Shown: one piece after another, positions 24,793 through 33,239 of the stretch | How positions within the stretch are numbered: position 1 is the stretch's first letter | Layout: every line of letters starts with the position of its first letter | NCBI GenBank assembly: GCA_964457365.1 | Contig: CAYWFP010000025.1 | Location: 1-40,031, forward strand | Source of the DNA: CAYWFP01 sp964457365 | Lineage (GTDB): Bacteria; Planctomycetota; SZUA-567 | DNA: 40,031 nt | Reading direction: 5' to 3' | Program-made: the position numbers and the translations under genes | The notes under the pieces: model-generated | Databases searched by the model: none | What the model was told of the DNA's origin: nothing | What the model saw: only the letters and a program-made list of their open reading frames with translations

Positions 24793-25723
24793 CCTCGGTA
24801 TCGCTCTCGGCGGCGACTTCGGAGAACGACTGCTTGCCCCAGACGTAGAGGCCGATGGCCAGGCACATCAGGAGCGCGGAGAGGACCTGCTTGAGCAGGT
24901 CCTTCTTCGTCTGGCGCCGCTCCAGCGCGTGCCAGCCCCAGCCGGCTACGAGCACGCCCAGGCCGATCGAGATCGGTCCGCGCAGCGACTGCAGGATTAC
25001 CGCGAGCACCACGCCGTTGAGGCTGATCGAAACGAAGAGGAAGAGCATCCCCAGGTACCAGGCCAGCGCGAAGGGCAGCGCGAGACGCCATTCCTCCGCG
25101 CTCGCCCGCGGCTGGGCGGTGTAAAGCGCCAACCCGTAGCCGAGGCAGACGGTGTAGACCAGCGCCGCGGCGAAGGTGGCGTTGCCGAAGTCGCGCCCGC
25201 CGATGGCCTCCAGCAGGTAGCTGATGTTGATGTCGCTGCAGGCATACCCGAGGCAGGTCAGCAGAATGCCGACCAGTGCCCTGAGCGGCAGCCTCTCGCC
25301 GGCGTGATTGAGCGCCACCGTTGCCACGACCGCCAACCCCGCGGCTAGCCACTGTATCGGCTCCAGGTCTTCGCGGGCGAGGGCGGTGACGATGGCGGCC
25401 AGAAACACGATCTTGAGCCCCAGCATGGGCGAAACGCGCGAGGCTTCAGTCTGTCGCATCGTCCAGAAGAGGCATGTCTGCGCGAAGAGATAGAACCCCG
25501 CCGCGCCTAGCAGGGCCGTCCACGTCCCGCCCCAGCCTGCCATCGGCGTTCGCCACAGCAGGGGCAGAAGCAGCAGCGAGAAGAGCCCCATCCAGAGGTG
25601 TGCCAGCGCCATCAGTTGTCGCGTGTTGCGCCCAGGGCCGGTGACGAAACGGCGGGAGAAGAGGTAACTCAACGCCTGCGCAGAGGCGTTGAGCAGGCCG
25701 ATGGGAATGCCGATCCAGATCAT
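24764..25723 (-). CDS. EamA/DMT-type transporter
   Basis: 319 residues with about ten hydrophobic segments arranged as two EamA repeats, for example LMGLFSLLLLPLLW-like and ALVGILLTCLGYACSDINI at the start of the second repeat, and a short polar C-terminal tail. EamA proteins of the drug/metabolite superfamily export or exchange small metabolites such as amino acids, purines or nucleotide sugars. It starts 9 bases after the phosphoribosyltransferase stop, with GAGGA inside the upstream gene end, so it is the third gene of the purine operon, and a purine-related or amino acid substrate is possible. The substrate cannot be told from sequence. Confidence 0.85.
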   Translation of the reverse strand: MIWIGIPIGLLNASAQALSYLFSRRFVTGPGRNTRQLMALAHLWMGLFSLLLLPLLWRTPMAGWGGTWTALLGAAGFYLFAQTCLFWTMRQTEASRVSPMLGLKIVFLAAIVTALAREDLEPIQWLAAGLAVVATVALNHAGERLPLRALVGILLTCLGYACSDINISYLLEAIGGRDFGNATFAAALVYTVCLGYGLALYTAQPRASAEEWRLALPFALAWYLGMLFLFVSISLNGVVLAVILQSLRGPISIGLGVLVAGWGWHALERRQTKKDLLKQVLSALLMCLAIGLYVWGKQSFSEVAAESDTEAMPVSVAGS

Positions 25724-25732
25724 TGCGGCGTA

Positions 25733-26125
25733 TCAGTCCTCGTGCAGGTGGCGTTTATCGATGCGACGAGCCAGCGCTTGCATGGTCGATTTGAGCGTCA
25801 CGCCGCGGTCGAAGATGTCGTCGACGATCAGCACCCGGCTGCCGTCCCGGATCAACGCCAGCGTGCAGTCGAGATTGCCGAGGCGGACGGTTTCGTCGGC
25901 TTTGCCGATGGCGGTGTAGCGCGTGACTTGGACGGTGGCATACTCCTTGGCCTTGCCTGCGAAGAGCGAGAAAGCTTCCTGCAGGTAGATCGAGATCTGC
26001 GCTCCGCCGCGGGTAAGGCCGACGAAAAGGTCGAAGTCATGCCCCTGCTGATGCAGCGCCTTGGCAAAGCGCCAGACATCCTGTTCCATGGCGTCGGCCG
26101 AGATCAGCAGTTTATGCAGTGCCAC
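25733..26125 (-). CDS. purine-type phosphoribosyltransferase
   Basis: About 130 residues from GTG at 26125. The family hallmark is the PRPP loop VLIVDDIFDRGVTLKSTMQAL; FDLFVGLTRGGAQISIYLQEA provides the PPi-binding loop. The length and short hood resemble small xanthine/hypoxanthine-guanine phosphoribosyltransferases, which join a purine base to PRPP to make the nucleotide. GAGGAG (26137-26132) with 6-base spacing decides for the GTG start; the frame also opens at ATG 26152, which overlaps the permease stop by 8 bases but lacks a ribosome site. Coupled to a purine permease, it should salvage the imported base. The family is clear, the base specificity is not. Confidence 0.85.
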   Translation of the reverse strand: MALHKLLISADAMEQDVWRFAKALHQQGHDFDLFVGLTRGGAQISIYLQEAFSLFAGKAKEYATVQVTRYTAIGKADETVRLGNLDCTLALIRDGSRVLIVDDIFDRGVTLKSTMQALARRIDKRHLHED

Positions 26126-26144
26126 GTGCGTCTCCTCACGCGCC

Positions 26145-27437
26145 TCAGCCATAGGTGCGGATCACCAGTTCCAGGAGCGAGAGCGCGCCGACGACCCACA
26201 TGACCGGATGGATCTCCCGCGCTTTCTCCACGGCGATACTGATCAGGATATAGCTGAGAAAGCCGAAGACGAAGCCGATGGTGATCGAGTAGGTCAGTGG
26301 CATGAGGACGATGGTCAGAAAGGCCGGCACCCCCGTGCGCAGGTCGTGAAAGTCGATCTCGCGGATGCTGCGGAACATGTAGACGCCGACCATGATCAGC
26401 GCCCCGGCTGTGGCGAATTTGGGTACCACGTCGACGATATCGGTGAAGAGTAACGCCAGGGCGAAGCAGGCGGCGGTGAAGACGCTACTGAGGCCGGTTC
26501 GACCGCCGACGGCGATGCCGCTGCCGGCCTCGATGTAGCTCGTGGTCGTGCTCGTCCCAAGGAGCGCTCCGCCGACGGTCGCGGTGGCGTCGGCCATGAG
26601 CATGCGGTCGAGCTTCTCGATATGGCCGTTCTCCTTCACCAGTCCCGCCTCGTAGCTACAGGCGACGATTGTACCGACCGAGTCGAAGAGGTCGACGAAC
26701 ATGAAGCTGAAGATCGAACCGAGCAACCCCCATTTGAGCGCGGCGAGGATGTCCAACTGCAGCAGGATCGGCGTCGGTGCATGCGGCGCCGAGACCCAGC
26801 TATCCGGAAGACGTTCGTAGCCGGCCACGATGGCCAGCGCCGTCGTGACCAGGATGCCGATCAGGATCGCGCCGCGAATCCTGCGCGCCTCAAGGACGAC
26901 CATCAGTCCCAGTCCGACCAGGCCGAGGACGACCGAGAGGTTGAGCCGGCCGAAGCCGACCATCGTGGCATCGTTGTCGACGACCAGGCCGAGATCCTGC
27001 AGGCCGATGAAGCTGATGAAAATGCCGATGCCCGCGCCGACCGCCAGGCGCAGAGGAAGCGGGATGCCTTCGATGATCTTCTCGCGCACTCCCAACACGG
27101 TAAGCAGGAGGAAAAAGACGCCCGAGAGGAAGACCACCCCCAGCGCGGTCTGCCAGGGCAGTCCTTCGTTGAGGACCAGCGTGTAGGTGAAGAACGCGTT
27201 GAGTCCCATGCCCGGAGCCATGGCGAAAGGAACGTTGGCCCAGAGGCCGACCAGCAATGTGCCGAGTATCGAGGCCAGGATCGTGACCGTGACCAACGCG
27301 TCGTGGTCCATGCCGGTCTTGCTCAGCATGGCCGGATGAACGAAGATGATGTAGGACATGGTCAAAAACGTGGTCATCCCGGCGACGAATTCTCTGCCGA
27401 TGGTGGTCTTGTTGTCCTGCAGCTTGAAGAAATGCAT
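26145..27437 (-). CDS. AzgA/PbuG-type purine base permease (NCS2/COG2252)
   Basis: 430 residues with about twelve membrane segments in the inner membrane. Family motifs are plain: MAPGMGLNAFFTYTLVL near residue 75, FVDLFDSVGTIVACS, and LGTSTTTSYIEAGSGIAVGG in the C-terminal half. The AzgA/PbuG/GhxP group imports adenine, guanine or hypoxanthine with protons. It is the first gene of the operon with the phosphoribosyltransferase and EamA transporter. The ribosome site is unusual: between AAAG and ATG on its strand lies a run of nine G (plus-strand C, 27439-27447). No purine riboswitch could be recognised in the leader. Confidence 0.9.
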   Translation of the reverse strand: MHFFKLQDNKTTIGREFVAGMTTFLTMSYIIFVHPAMLSKTGMDHDALVTVTILASILGTLLVGLWANVPFAMAPGMGLNAFFTYTLVLNEGLPWQTALGVVFLSGVFFLLLTVLGVREKIIEGIPLPLRLAVGAGIGIFISFIGLQDLGLVVDNDATMVGFGRLNLSVVLGLVGLGLMVVLEARRIRGAILIGILVTTALAIVAGYERLPDSWVSAPHAPTPILLQLDILAALKWGLLGSIFSFMFVDLFDSVGTIVACSYEAGLVKENGHIEKLDRMLMADATATVGGALLGTSTTTSYIEAGSGIAVGGRTGLSSVFTAACFALALLFTDIVDVVPKFATAGALIMVGVYMFRSIREIDFHDLRTGVPAFLTIVLMPLTYSITIGFVFGFLSYILISIAVEKAREIHPVMWVVGALSLLELVIRTYG

Positions 27438-27438
27438 A

Positions 27439-27447
27439 CCCCCCCCC
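27439..27447 (-). repeat. homopolymer G9 tract in permease ribosome site
   Basis: Nine C on the plus strand read as nine G on the mRNA strand, one base upstream of the ATG at 27437 and directly after AAA. Its length would set the distance between the Shine-Dalgarno pairing region and the start. Confidence 0.7.
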
Positions 27448-27718
27448 TTTGATGCACGAAAGTCCGTGGCGCTTTCAGCTCAAGACGTTGACGGTAACAG
27501 CTATCCTTATCATGCGCTTCGACTTTCGTCAACTATGCAGGCGGAGTCAGGCCATAACGCGCTCTTGTTAGCAATCGAGTCCGGCGATTCGAAGCGCTAA
27601 TGGTTATCAGATAATATGATTAAAGGCAGGGGGTTAAGCGATAAGGATTGGGCGAAACTCTGATGCGTCCGGCTGAAGATTGTCGATGCAATAATCGCAA
27701 TGACAATGGGTTGTGTTA

Positions 27719-27746
27719 TTGAATCCGATTCGGTTTTGTTGATAGT
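27719..27746 (+). promoter_or_regulatory. weak promoter candidate with embedded palindrome upstream of glgP
   Basis: TTGAAT (27719-27724) and GATAGT (27741-27746) are 16 bases apart. The spacer and flank contain AA-CCGATTCGG-TT like symmetry (27722-27736), a possible operator. The leader to the glgP ATG would be about 155 bases. Low certainty. Confidence 0.25.
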
Positions 27747-27907
27747 TTTGTTAGCTCGCGTTTTCGTGGTTGCGCATTTCCTCGAATTGATCAGAATGAG
27801 AAAACCGACAGCCATGCAAGCGGATTGCATGCTGAACTGTGCACATGACCGCCAGGCGGTACGTGGCCATATACGGGACAGGATCGGGAAAACGAGGAGG
27901 TGTCGCG

Positions 27908-30421
27908 ATGTCAGTAGCCACCCAAAGCCAAAGCATGGACGTAATGCGCGCGTGGCAGGGAAACGATCCGGAGTCGATCGCGTGGGGATTTGCCGGCCAC
28001 CTGAAATACACCCTCTCCAAGGATCGCTATACCAGCACTCAGCATGACCGTTATGTCGCCTTGGCCATGACGGTGCGCGACCGGTTGATCGAACGCTGGA
28101 TCAAGACCCAGCAGAAGCATCACGACGTCAATGCCAAGCGTGTCTACTATCTTTCGCTGGAATTTCTCATGGGACGCGCCATGGGCAACAACGTCATTAA
28201 CATGAAACTCGAGGACAGCGTGCGCTCGGCGCTGAACGACATGGGATACACCTGGGAGGATCTGCGCGACGAGGAGACCGACGCCGGGCTCGGCAACGGC
28301 GGTCTGGGCCGCTTGGCCGCGTGCTTCCTCGACTCACTGGCCACGCTCGAGATCCCGTCCTTCGGTTACGGCCTGCGCTACGATTACGGCATCTTTCGCC
28401 AGGAGATCGAGAACGGCTACCAGGTCGAGCAACCCGACGAGTGGCTGCGTCTGGGCAACTCATGGGAGATTCAGCGCCCCGATTATGCCCAGACCGTCCA
28501 GTTCGGCGGCCGGATCGAAAAAGGGCACGATGGTCGCGCGCACTGGGTCGACACCATTGACATCATGGGGATTCCCTACGACATGCCGATCGTCGGCTAT
28601 GGCGGCAACACGGTCAACACGCTGCGCCTCTGGAGTTCGAAAGCGGCCGAGGATTTCAACTTCGAGGACTTCAACCAGGGCGACTACGTCTCCGCTGTCG
28701 GCGGCAAGGTGAGTGCGGAGAACCTGACCAAGGTGCTCTACCCCAACGACTGCTTCTACCTCGGCAAGGAACTGCGCCTCAAGCAGCAGTATTTCTTCGT
28801 CTCCTGTTCGCTGCAGGACATCCTCCGGCGCTTCCGCAACAGCGGCAAGCCCTGGACGGAACTGCCGAGCATGGCGGCGATCCAGATGAACGATACGCAC
28901 CCGTCGGTGGCGGTGGTCGAACTGATGCGCCTCCTGATGGACATCGAGGGCATGTCGTGGGAGCAGGCCTGGGACATCACCGTGCCCACGCTGGCCTACA
29001 CCAACCACACGCTGTTGCCGGAGGCATTGGAGAAGTGGCCGGTCGATATGTTCGAGAAGCTGCTGCCGCGTCACCTGGAGATCATTTACGAGATCAACCA
29101 TCGCTTCCTGCAGGAGGTTTCGAAGCGCTACCCCGGCGACGGGGACCGCATGGCCAAGCTCAGCTTCATCGAGGAGGGCGAGGGCAAGCAGATCCGCATG
29201 GCCAACCTCGCCATCGTCGGTTCGCATTCGGTCAACGGCGTGGCCGCGCTCCACACTCGTCTCATCCGCGAGCGACTGGTGCCCGAGTTCGCCGAGATGT
29301 TCCCCGAACGTTTCAACAACAAGACCAACGGCGTCACTCAGCGCCGGTTCCTGCTCAAGGCCAATCCCCCGCTGGCCAAGCTGATCAACGAGACCATCGG
29401 CGAGGATTGGATCGCCGATCTGGCCCAGCTCAAGAAGCTTGTGCCCTGCGCCGACGACGCGTCGTTCCGGCAGAAGTTTCTCGCGGTCAAGCGCGAGGCG
29501 AAGGTGGCGCTCAGCGACTATTGCGCGAAATTCCTCGGCTACGAACTCAACCCGGACATGATCTTCGACGTCCAGGTCAAGCGCCTGCACGAGTACAAGC
29601 GGCAGCTTCTGAACGCGTTGCACATCATCGTGCTCTACAACCGCGCGCGCCACGGTACGGATATCTGTCCGCGGACGTTCCTCTTCGGGGCCAAGGCCGC
29701 GCCGGGATACTTCATGGCCAAGCTGATTATCAAGCTGGTCAACAACCTCGGCAACGTCATCAACAACGACCCGGCCGTCGGTGGCAAGCTGAAGGTTCAC
29801 TTCCTGCCGAATTACCGTGTATCCCTGGCCGAGAAGATTTTCCCGGCGTCGGATCTGTCCGAACAGATTTCGACCGCCGGCATGGAGGCCTCCGGCACGG
29901 GCAACATGAAGTTCATGATGAACGGAGCGGTCACGATCGGCACGCTCGACGGTGCCAACATCGAGATCGTTGAGGAGGTGGGCGAGGAGAACGCCTTCAT
30001 CTTCGGGCTTACCGCCGACCAGGTGAAAGAACTCAAGCCGAACTACAATCCATGGGACTACTACAACAACAACAACGAGGTGCGCGAGGCGATCGACCTG
30101 CTCTTCTCGGGGCACTTCAACGTTTCGGAGCCGGGCATCTTCGAGCCGATCCGCCAGGCTCTCTTCGAGAACGGCGACTTCTATTTCCATATGGCCGATC
30201 TGCCGAGTTATATCGAAGCCCAAGAGAAGGCCGAGAATACCTATCGCGACAAGGAAAAGTGGGCCAAGATCGCGATTCTGAACGTCGCCTGCAGCGGCAA
30301 GTTCTCCAGTGATCGCACGATCAAGCAATATTGCGACGAGATCTGGAACGCCAAGCCGGTGCCTATCGATACCGGCATCTCCTCGACGACGCCGCTGGAA
30401 GAGGCGAAGCTGGCCGAATAG
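27908..30421 (+). CDS. glgP: glycogen/alpha-glucan phosphorylase (GT35)
   Basis: 837 residues, full length for the family. It cleaves alpha-1,4-glucan with phosphate to release glucose-1-phosphate in the cytoplasm. Typical blocks: VYYLSLEFLMGRAMGNNVIN, EETDAGLGNGGLGRLAACFL, MNDTHPSVAVVELMRLLMD, VKRLHEYKRQLLNALHII and ASGTGNMKFMMNGAVTIGTL, where Lys668 binds pyridoxal phosphate. The start at 27908 is fixed by GAGGAGGT (27894-27901) with 6-base spacing; a longer frame from 27839 has no such site. It stands alone and is followed by a long hairpin. Its product is the same as that of the nearby GH13_18 phosphorylase, so both feed the glucose-phosphate pool. Confidence 0.95.
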   Translation: MSVATQSQSMDVMRAWQGNDPESIAWGFAGHLKYTLSKDRYTSTQHDRYVALAMTVRDRLIERWIKTQQKHHDVNAKRVYYLSLEFLMGRAMGNNVINMKLEDSVRSALNDMGYTWEDLRDEETDAGLGNGGLGRLAACFLDSLATLEIPSFGYGLRYDYGIFRQEIENGYQVEQPDEWLRLGNSWEIQRPDYAQTVQFGGRIEKGHDGRAHWVDTIDIMGIPYDMPIVGYGGNTVNTLRLWSSKAAEDFNFEDFNQGDYVSAVGGKVSAENLTKVLYPNDCFYLGKELRLKQQYFFVSCSLQDILRRFRNSGKPWTELPSMAAIQMNDTHPSVAVVELMRLLMDIEGMSWEQAWDITVPTLAYTNHTLLPEALEKWPVDMFEKLLPRHLEIIYEINHRFLQEVSKRYPGDGDRMAKLSFIEEGEGKQIRMANLAIVGSHSVNGVAALHTRLIRERLVPEFAEMFPERFNNKTNGVTQRRFLLKANPPLAKLINETIGEDWIADLAQLKKLVPCADDASFRQKFLAVKREAKVALSDYCAKFLGYELNPDMIFDVQVKRLHEYKRQLLNALHIIVLYNRARHGTDICPRTFLFGAKAAPGYFMAKLIIKLVNNLGNVINNDPAVGGKLKVHFLPNYRVSLAEKIFPASDLSEQISTAGMEASGTGNMKFMMNGAVTIGTLDGANIEIVEEVGEENAFIFGLTADQVKELKPNYNPWDYYNNNNEVREAIDLLFSGHFNVSEPGIFEPIRQALFENGDFYFHMADLPSYIEAQEKAENTYRDKEKWAKIAILNVACSGKFSSDRTIKQYCDEIWNAKPVPIDTGISSTTPLEEAKLAE

Positions 30422-30456
30422 ACGGGCACGAGTCGTTGCTCGATAAGGATATACGC

Positions 30457-30496
30457 GCACGCGTCCCCCGAGTGGATTGACTTGGGGGACGCGTGC
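30457..30496 (+). terminator. strong hairpin after glgP
   Basis: A 16-base stem pairs 30457-30472 with 30481-30496 (13 perfect G+C-rich pairs plus three pairs with one G-T), with an 8-base loop. No T tract follows, so it may be a factor-assisted terminator or an mRNA-stabilising 3' end. Confidence 0.55.
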
Positions 30497-30563
30497 TGTA
30501 CAGTCACGTTGATGGCGATGTGGGGATATAGTGTCGATCCGCGGCGGCTCGGGACATACGGTT

Positions 30564-30878
30564 ATGAGCGAGCTATTTCTCGATATCCGAGATACCGGGA
30601 TCCGCGCGGCGACGATCGAGGTCGGCGGAAAGCTCGAAGCCAATACCTACGACGAACTTGTCGGCGCATTGACGGCGCTTCTGGACGAAGGCGTGAATGA
30701 GGTTGAGCTCGACCTCGGTGGACTGGACCGCATTTCCAGTACAGGCATCGGTGTCTTCATCGAGCTTCTGGACATGGCCGCCTCGCGCGAGGCCACGATC
30801 ACCTTCGCCCGCCTCAGCCCCAAGGCCAAGGACATCTTCGCTCTCGTCGGCATCTTGACTACCGCCGTGAGTTCGTGA
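30564..30878 (+). CDS. STAS-domain protein (anti-sigma-factor antagonist-like)
   Basis: 104 residues from the ATG at 30564 (MSELFLDIRDTGIRAATI). The STAS fold is shown by GGKLEANTYDELVGALTAL and by LDLGGLDRISSTGIGVFIEL, in which Ser58/Ser59 occupy the phosphorylation site of SpoIIAA/RsbV. Such proteins bind an anti-sigma kinase when unphosphorylated and so free a sigma factor or another partner. No partner kinase or phosphatase is adjacent, so this is an orphan; the hybrid kinase and the kinase-like gene 5-9 kb away are not obviously its partners. A GTG at 30531 could extend it by 11 residues. A terminator-like hairpin starts at its stop codon. Confidence 0.8.
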   Translation: MSELFLDIRDTGIRAATIEVGGKLEANTYDELVGALTALLDEGVNEVELDLGGLDRISSTGIGVFIELLDMAASREATITFARLSPKAKDIFALVGILTTAVSS

Positions 30879-30934
30879 TGAAACCGCGTGCGTTGGTGCC
30901 GCTCTCTCGCCTAGCGGTTTCATGATCATCTTTT
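30878..30934 (+). terminator. terminator-like hairpin after the STAS gene
   Basis: ATGAAACCGC (30878-30887) and GCGGTTTCAT (30914-30923) pair perfectly over 10 bases, with a smaller inner GGTG/CGCC stem, and are followed by a short T run (30931-30934, TTTT). The left arm begins on the last base of the TGA stop. Confidence 0.5.
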
Positions 30935-31028
30935 AACGTGTTTCCAATTGGACTTCCGCGCGCACAAGTCTCATTCTTGTTTTGCGTCCGTACGAATCGC
31001 TCTTTTTATCTCAGAGAAAGGTTGATCA

Positions 31029-31742
31029 ATGCAAAGGTTGCTGGTGTTGCTCGCGTCGTTGTTGTTCGCCTCCTCCCTGAACGCCGGCGAGATCAAGGAT
31101 GTCTTCGCCGTCAGCGAGGAGTGGGAAGACTGCACCAATGCCGACGGTACGGGGCTCTACTGGGACATTCTGCGCGAAGTCTACAAACTCGACGGAATCG
31201 AGCTCAAGCACCAGAACGCGCCCTACGCGCGTTGCGCCAAGATGGTCCAGGGCAAGGAGGCCGACATCCTCGTCGGCTGCTACTACAAGGAGAAGGAGGG
31301 GATGCTCTACCCGGCGAAGGAGGCCTTCATGGATGCCGACAAGGTGGTGGTCCTTTTCAAGGACGGGGGCAGTTACACCGACCAGAAATCGCTCGAAGGC
31401 AAGAAAGTCGGATGGGTGCGCGGCTACGATTACGACAAATACCTCGAAGTGAAAGTCGAGAAGCAGGAATTCGGCTCGCGCGAGCAGGGTGTCAAAATGG
31501 TCCAGGCCGGCCGGATCGACTTCCTGCTGGACGCTGCTGTCGATATCGAAGGCTTGGACGAGAAACTGCTCGCGGGTGTGAAGGTGCATGACTGCATGAA
31601 GCTTTACCTTTATTACGCCTTTCAGGATACCGAACGCGGCAAGAAGCTGATCGGGATCTACGAGAAGAATTTGGCCAAGCTCAAGGAGTCGGGCCAGCTC
31701 AAGGAACTCTTCGAGAAATACGAGTTCGACTGGCTTTGGTAA
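31029..31742 (+). CDS. family-3 solute-binding protein
   Basis: 237 residues, slightly short for the SBP_bac_3 family (about 250). It starts MQRLLVLLASLLFASSLNA, a signal peptide with cleavage after Ala19, so the mature protein is periplasmic. The body has LYWDILREVYKLDGIELKHQ, ADILVGCYYKEKEGMLYPAK, SLEGKKVGWVRGYDYDKYLE and a helical C-terminus GKKLIGIYEKNLAKLKESGQ, all in the family order. Relatives bind polar amino acids for ABC importers or feed sensory receptors. No permease or ATPase lies nearby, so it is an orphan, perhaps used with a distant transporter or sensor. AGAGAAAGG (31012-31020) is the ribosome site. It converges with alanine dehydrogenase. Confidence 0.85.
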   Translation: MQRLLVLLASLLFASSLNAGEIKDVFAVSEEWEDCTNADGTGLYWDILREVYKLDGIELKHQNAPYARCAKMVQGKEADILVGCYYKEKEGMLYPAKEAFMDADKVVVLFKDGGSYTDQKSLEGKKVGWVRGYDYDKYLEVKVEKQEFGSREQGVKMVQAGRIDFLLDAAVDIEGLDEKLLAGVKVHDCMKLYLYYAFQDTERGKKLIGIYEKNLAKLKESGQLKELFEKYEFDWLW

Positions 31743-31793
31743 CGCTACTCGCCGCCGGCACGCATTCCCGACCCCTCTGCAATGCGCGGGGGA

Positions 31794-32912
31794 TCAGTCC
31801 TTCAGCGCTGTTTCCAACGGCACGTGCGGTCGATCAAGGCTCTCGGCCAGAGGCTGCAGGACGCATTGGCCGCCGAGTATATTGACCCCGCCCCGCAACG
31901 TCGTATCGCGGCGAACCGCCTCCGCGAGCCCGTGATCGGCGATGGCAAGCCCATAGCTGCGCGTCTGGCTGGTCAGGGCGATCGTACTCGAGAGGGCGAC
32001 CACGCCGGGCATATTGGCCACGCAGTAATGGACCACGTCGTCGACGATATAGACCGGCTCGTCGTGCGTGGTCGCGCGTGAAGTCTCGGTGCAGCCGCCC
32101 TGGTCGATGGCGACGTCGACGATGACCGCGCCCTTCTTCATCGCGCCCAGATCCTCGCGGCGGATCAGGTGCGGCGCCTTGCGTCCGGCCAGCAGAACCG
32201 CGCCGATGACCACGTCGGCCTCGCGGATCACCTCGCGGACATTCTGCTGATCGCTGTAGAGCGTGGTGATGCGCGAGCCGAAGATGTCGTCGAGGTACGC
32301 CAGCCGCCGCGGCTTGACGTCGAGGATGGTCACCTCCGCGCCGATGCCGGCGGCGATCTTGCAGGCGTTGGTGCCGACGATGCCGCCGCCGATGATGGCC
32401 ACCTTGCCACGGCGGATGCCGGGCACGCCGCCGAGGAGGATGCCGCGCCCGCCGAAGGGCTTTTCCAGGTATTTCGCGCCTTCCTGGATCGAGAGCCGAC
32501 CGGCGATCTCGCTCATCGGTTGCAGGCACGGCAGCGTACCGTCCTCGAGTTCGATGGTCTCGTAGGCCACCGAGTCGACCTTGCGCGACATGAGAAAGTC
32601 TGCCAGTTCCGGCACCGCCGCCAGGTGCAGATAGGTGAAGAGGGTCTGCCCCTCCCGGAAGAGCCCGTACTCTTTCGGCTGCGGCTCCTTGACCTTGACG
32701 ATCATCTCGGCGATGTCGGCGACGGCCTTGGCGCTTTCGAGGATCCGCGCGCCGGCCGTTTCGTAGTTGCCGTCCTCGAAGCCCGCGCCGAGGCCGGCGC
32801 CGGATTCGATCAGGACTTCGTGACCGTGTTGGACGTAGCTGCTCGCGCAGCCGGGTGTCATGCCGACGCGGTACTCGTGCCGTTTGACTTCCTTGAGCAC
32901 GCCGACTCTCAT
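31794..32912 (-). CDS. ald: alanine dehydrogenase
   Basis: 372 residues, the usual length. The enzyme interconverts L-alanine and pyruvate plus ammonia with NAD. The N-terminus MRVGVLKEVKRHEYRVGMTP carries Arg15; Lys75 in IVKVKEPQPKEYGLF and His96 in LFTYLHLAAVPEL match the known catalytic pair even in numbering. The Rossmann loop is KVAIIGGGIVGTNACKIA, and VDVAIDQGGCTETSRATTHD and VANMPGVVALSSTIALTSQT complete the signature. AAAGGAA lies about 7 bases before the ATG. It is single-gene and convergent with the solute-binding protein gene. It probably links amino acid use with the pyruvate pool. Confidence 0.95.
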   Translation of the reverse strand: MRVGVLKEVKRHEYRVGMTPGCASSYVQHGHEVLIESGAGLGAGFEDGNYETAGARILESAKAVADIAEMIVKVKEPQPKEYGLFREGQTLFTYLHLAAVPELADFLMSRKVDSVAYETIELEDGTLPCLQPMSEIAGRLSIQEGAKYLEKPFGGRGILLGGVPGIRRGKVAIIGGGIVGTNACKIAAGIGAEVTILDVKPRRLAYLDDIFGSRITTLYSDQQNVREVIREADVVIGAVLLAGRKAPHLIRREDLGAMKKGAVIVDVAIDQGGCTETSRATTHDEPVYIVDDVVHYCVANMPGVVALSSTIALTSQTRSYGLAIADHGLAEAVRRDTTLRGGVNILGGQCVLQPLAESLDRPHVPLETALKD

Positions 32913-32939
32913 ATTTGATTCCTTTTCGGGGTTGATCGC

Positions 32940-33233
32940 ATGAACGATAACGGAATGAACTTAGCGCCAACGCGTCTGTTCGGCAACAGGAATCGACAGG
33001 CAAGCGAATGTTTCGACAAGCTTCTTGACGTTTCTGTCTGCAGGACGAAGACCTCGCCGGAGCGCCGCGGCTTCTACGAGCGTCTGGGCGCCAAGGAAGC
33101 GACCAACCGTTTCGTTAACAGCTTCGGCGAGGATTCGGAGGCCAATCCTTGGTGGAGCACGCTGATCTTCCGTTACCCCCGCGAGGGCGATTGGCCCGAG
33201 GGCACCATCGACCTGCGTGGCCCTGCCTACTGA
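32940..33233 (+). pseudogene. probable remnant of a GNAT acetyltransferase
   Basis: The frame from about 33060 to the TGA at 33231-33233 encodes ERRGFYERLGAKEATNRF followed by a Trp- and Pro-rich tail (NPWWSTLIFRYP, WPEGTIDLRGPAY). FYERLGA is the last helix-strand turn of a GNAT N-acetyltransferase; everything before it (the acetyl-CoA-binding core) is missing, and the bases upstream belong to the alanine dehydrogenase control region. The first 40 codons look random and no ribosome site is present. It is best read as the 3' end of a decayed gene. A small functional protein is less likely. Confidence 0.5.
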
Positions 33234-33239
33234 TGCCGC

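Larger units (their letters stand above)
27438..27907. other. divergent intergenic region between purine permease and glgP
   Basis: 470 bases, A+T-rich, with no credible protein gene. It contains the G9/C9 tract next to the permease start, a weak leftward promoter candidate (TTGACG on the minus strand at 27532-27527), an imperfect 15-base palindrome inside a weak rightward promoter candidate (27719-27746), and the ribosome site GAGGAGGT (27894-27901) for glgP. Short frames such as the one opening at 27839 are leader sequence, not genes. Confidence 0.5.

Noticed and set aside
27486..27533. Inverted repeat GTTGACG/CGTCAAC in the permease leader
   Set aside because: Only seven bases per arm with a 34-base gap; likely chance.
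27448..27838. Purine riboswitch upstream of the purine permease or glgP
   Set aside because: The conserved loop and junction bases of the purine aptamer could not be found on either strand.
28460..30643. A 727-codon open frame antisense to glgP
   Set aside because: The composition is low complexity without domains, while glgP is unmistakable.
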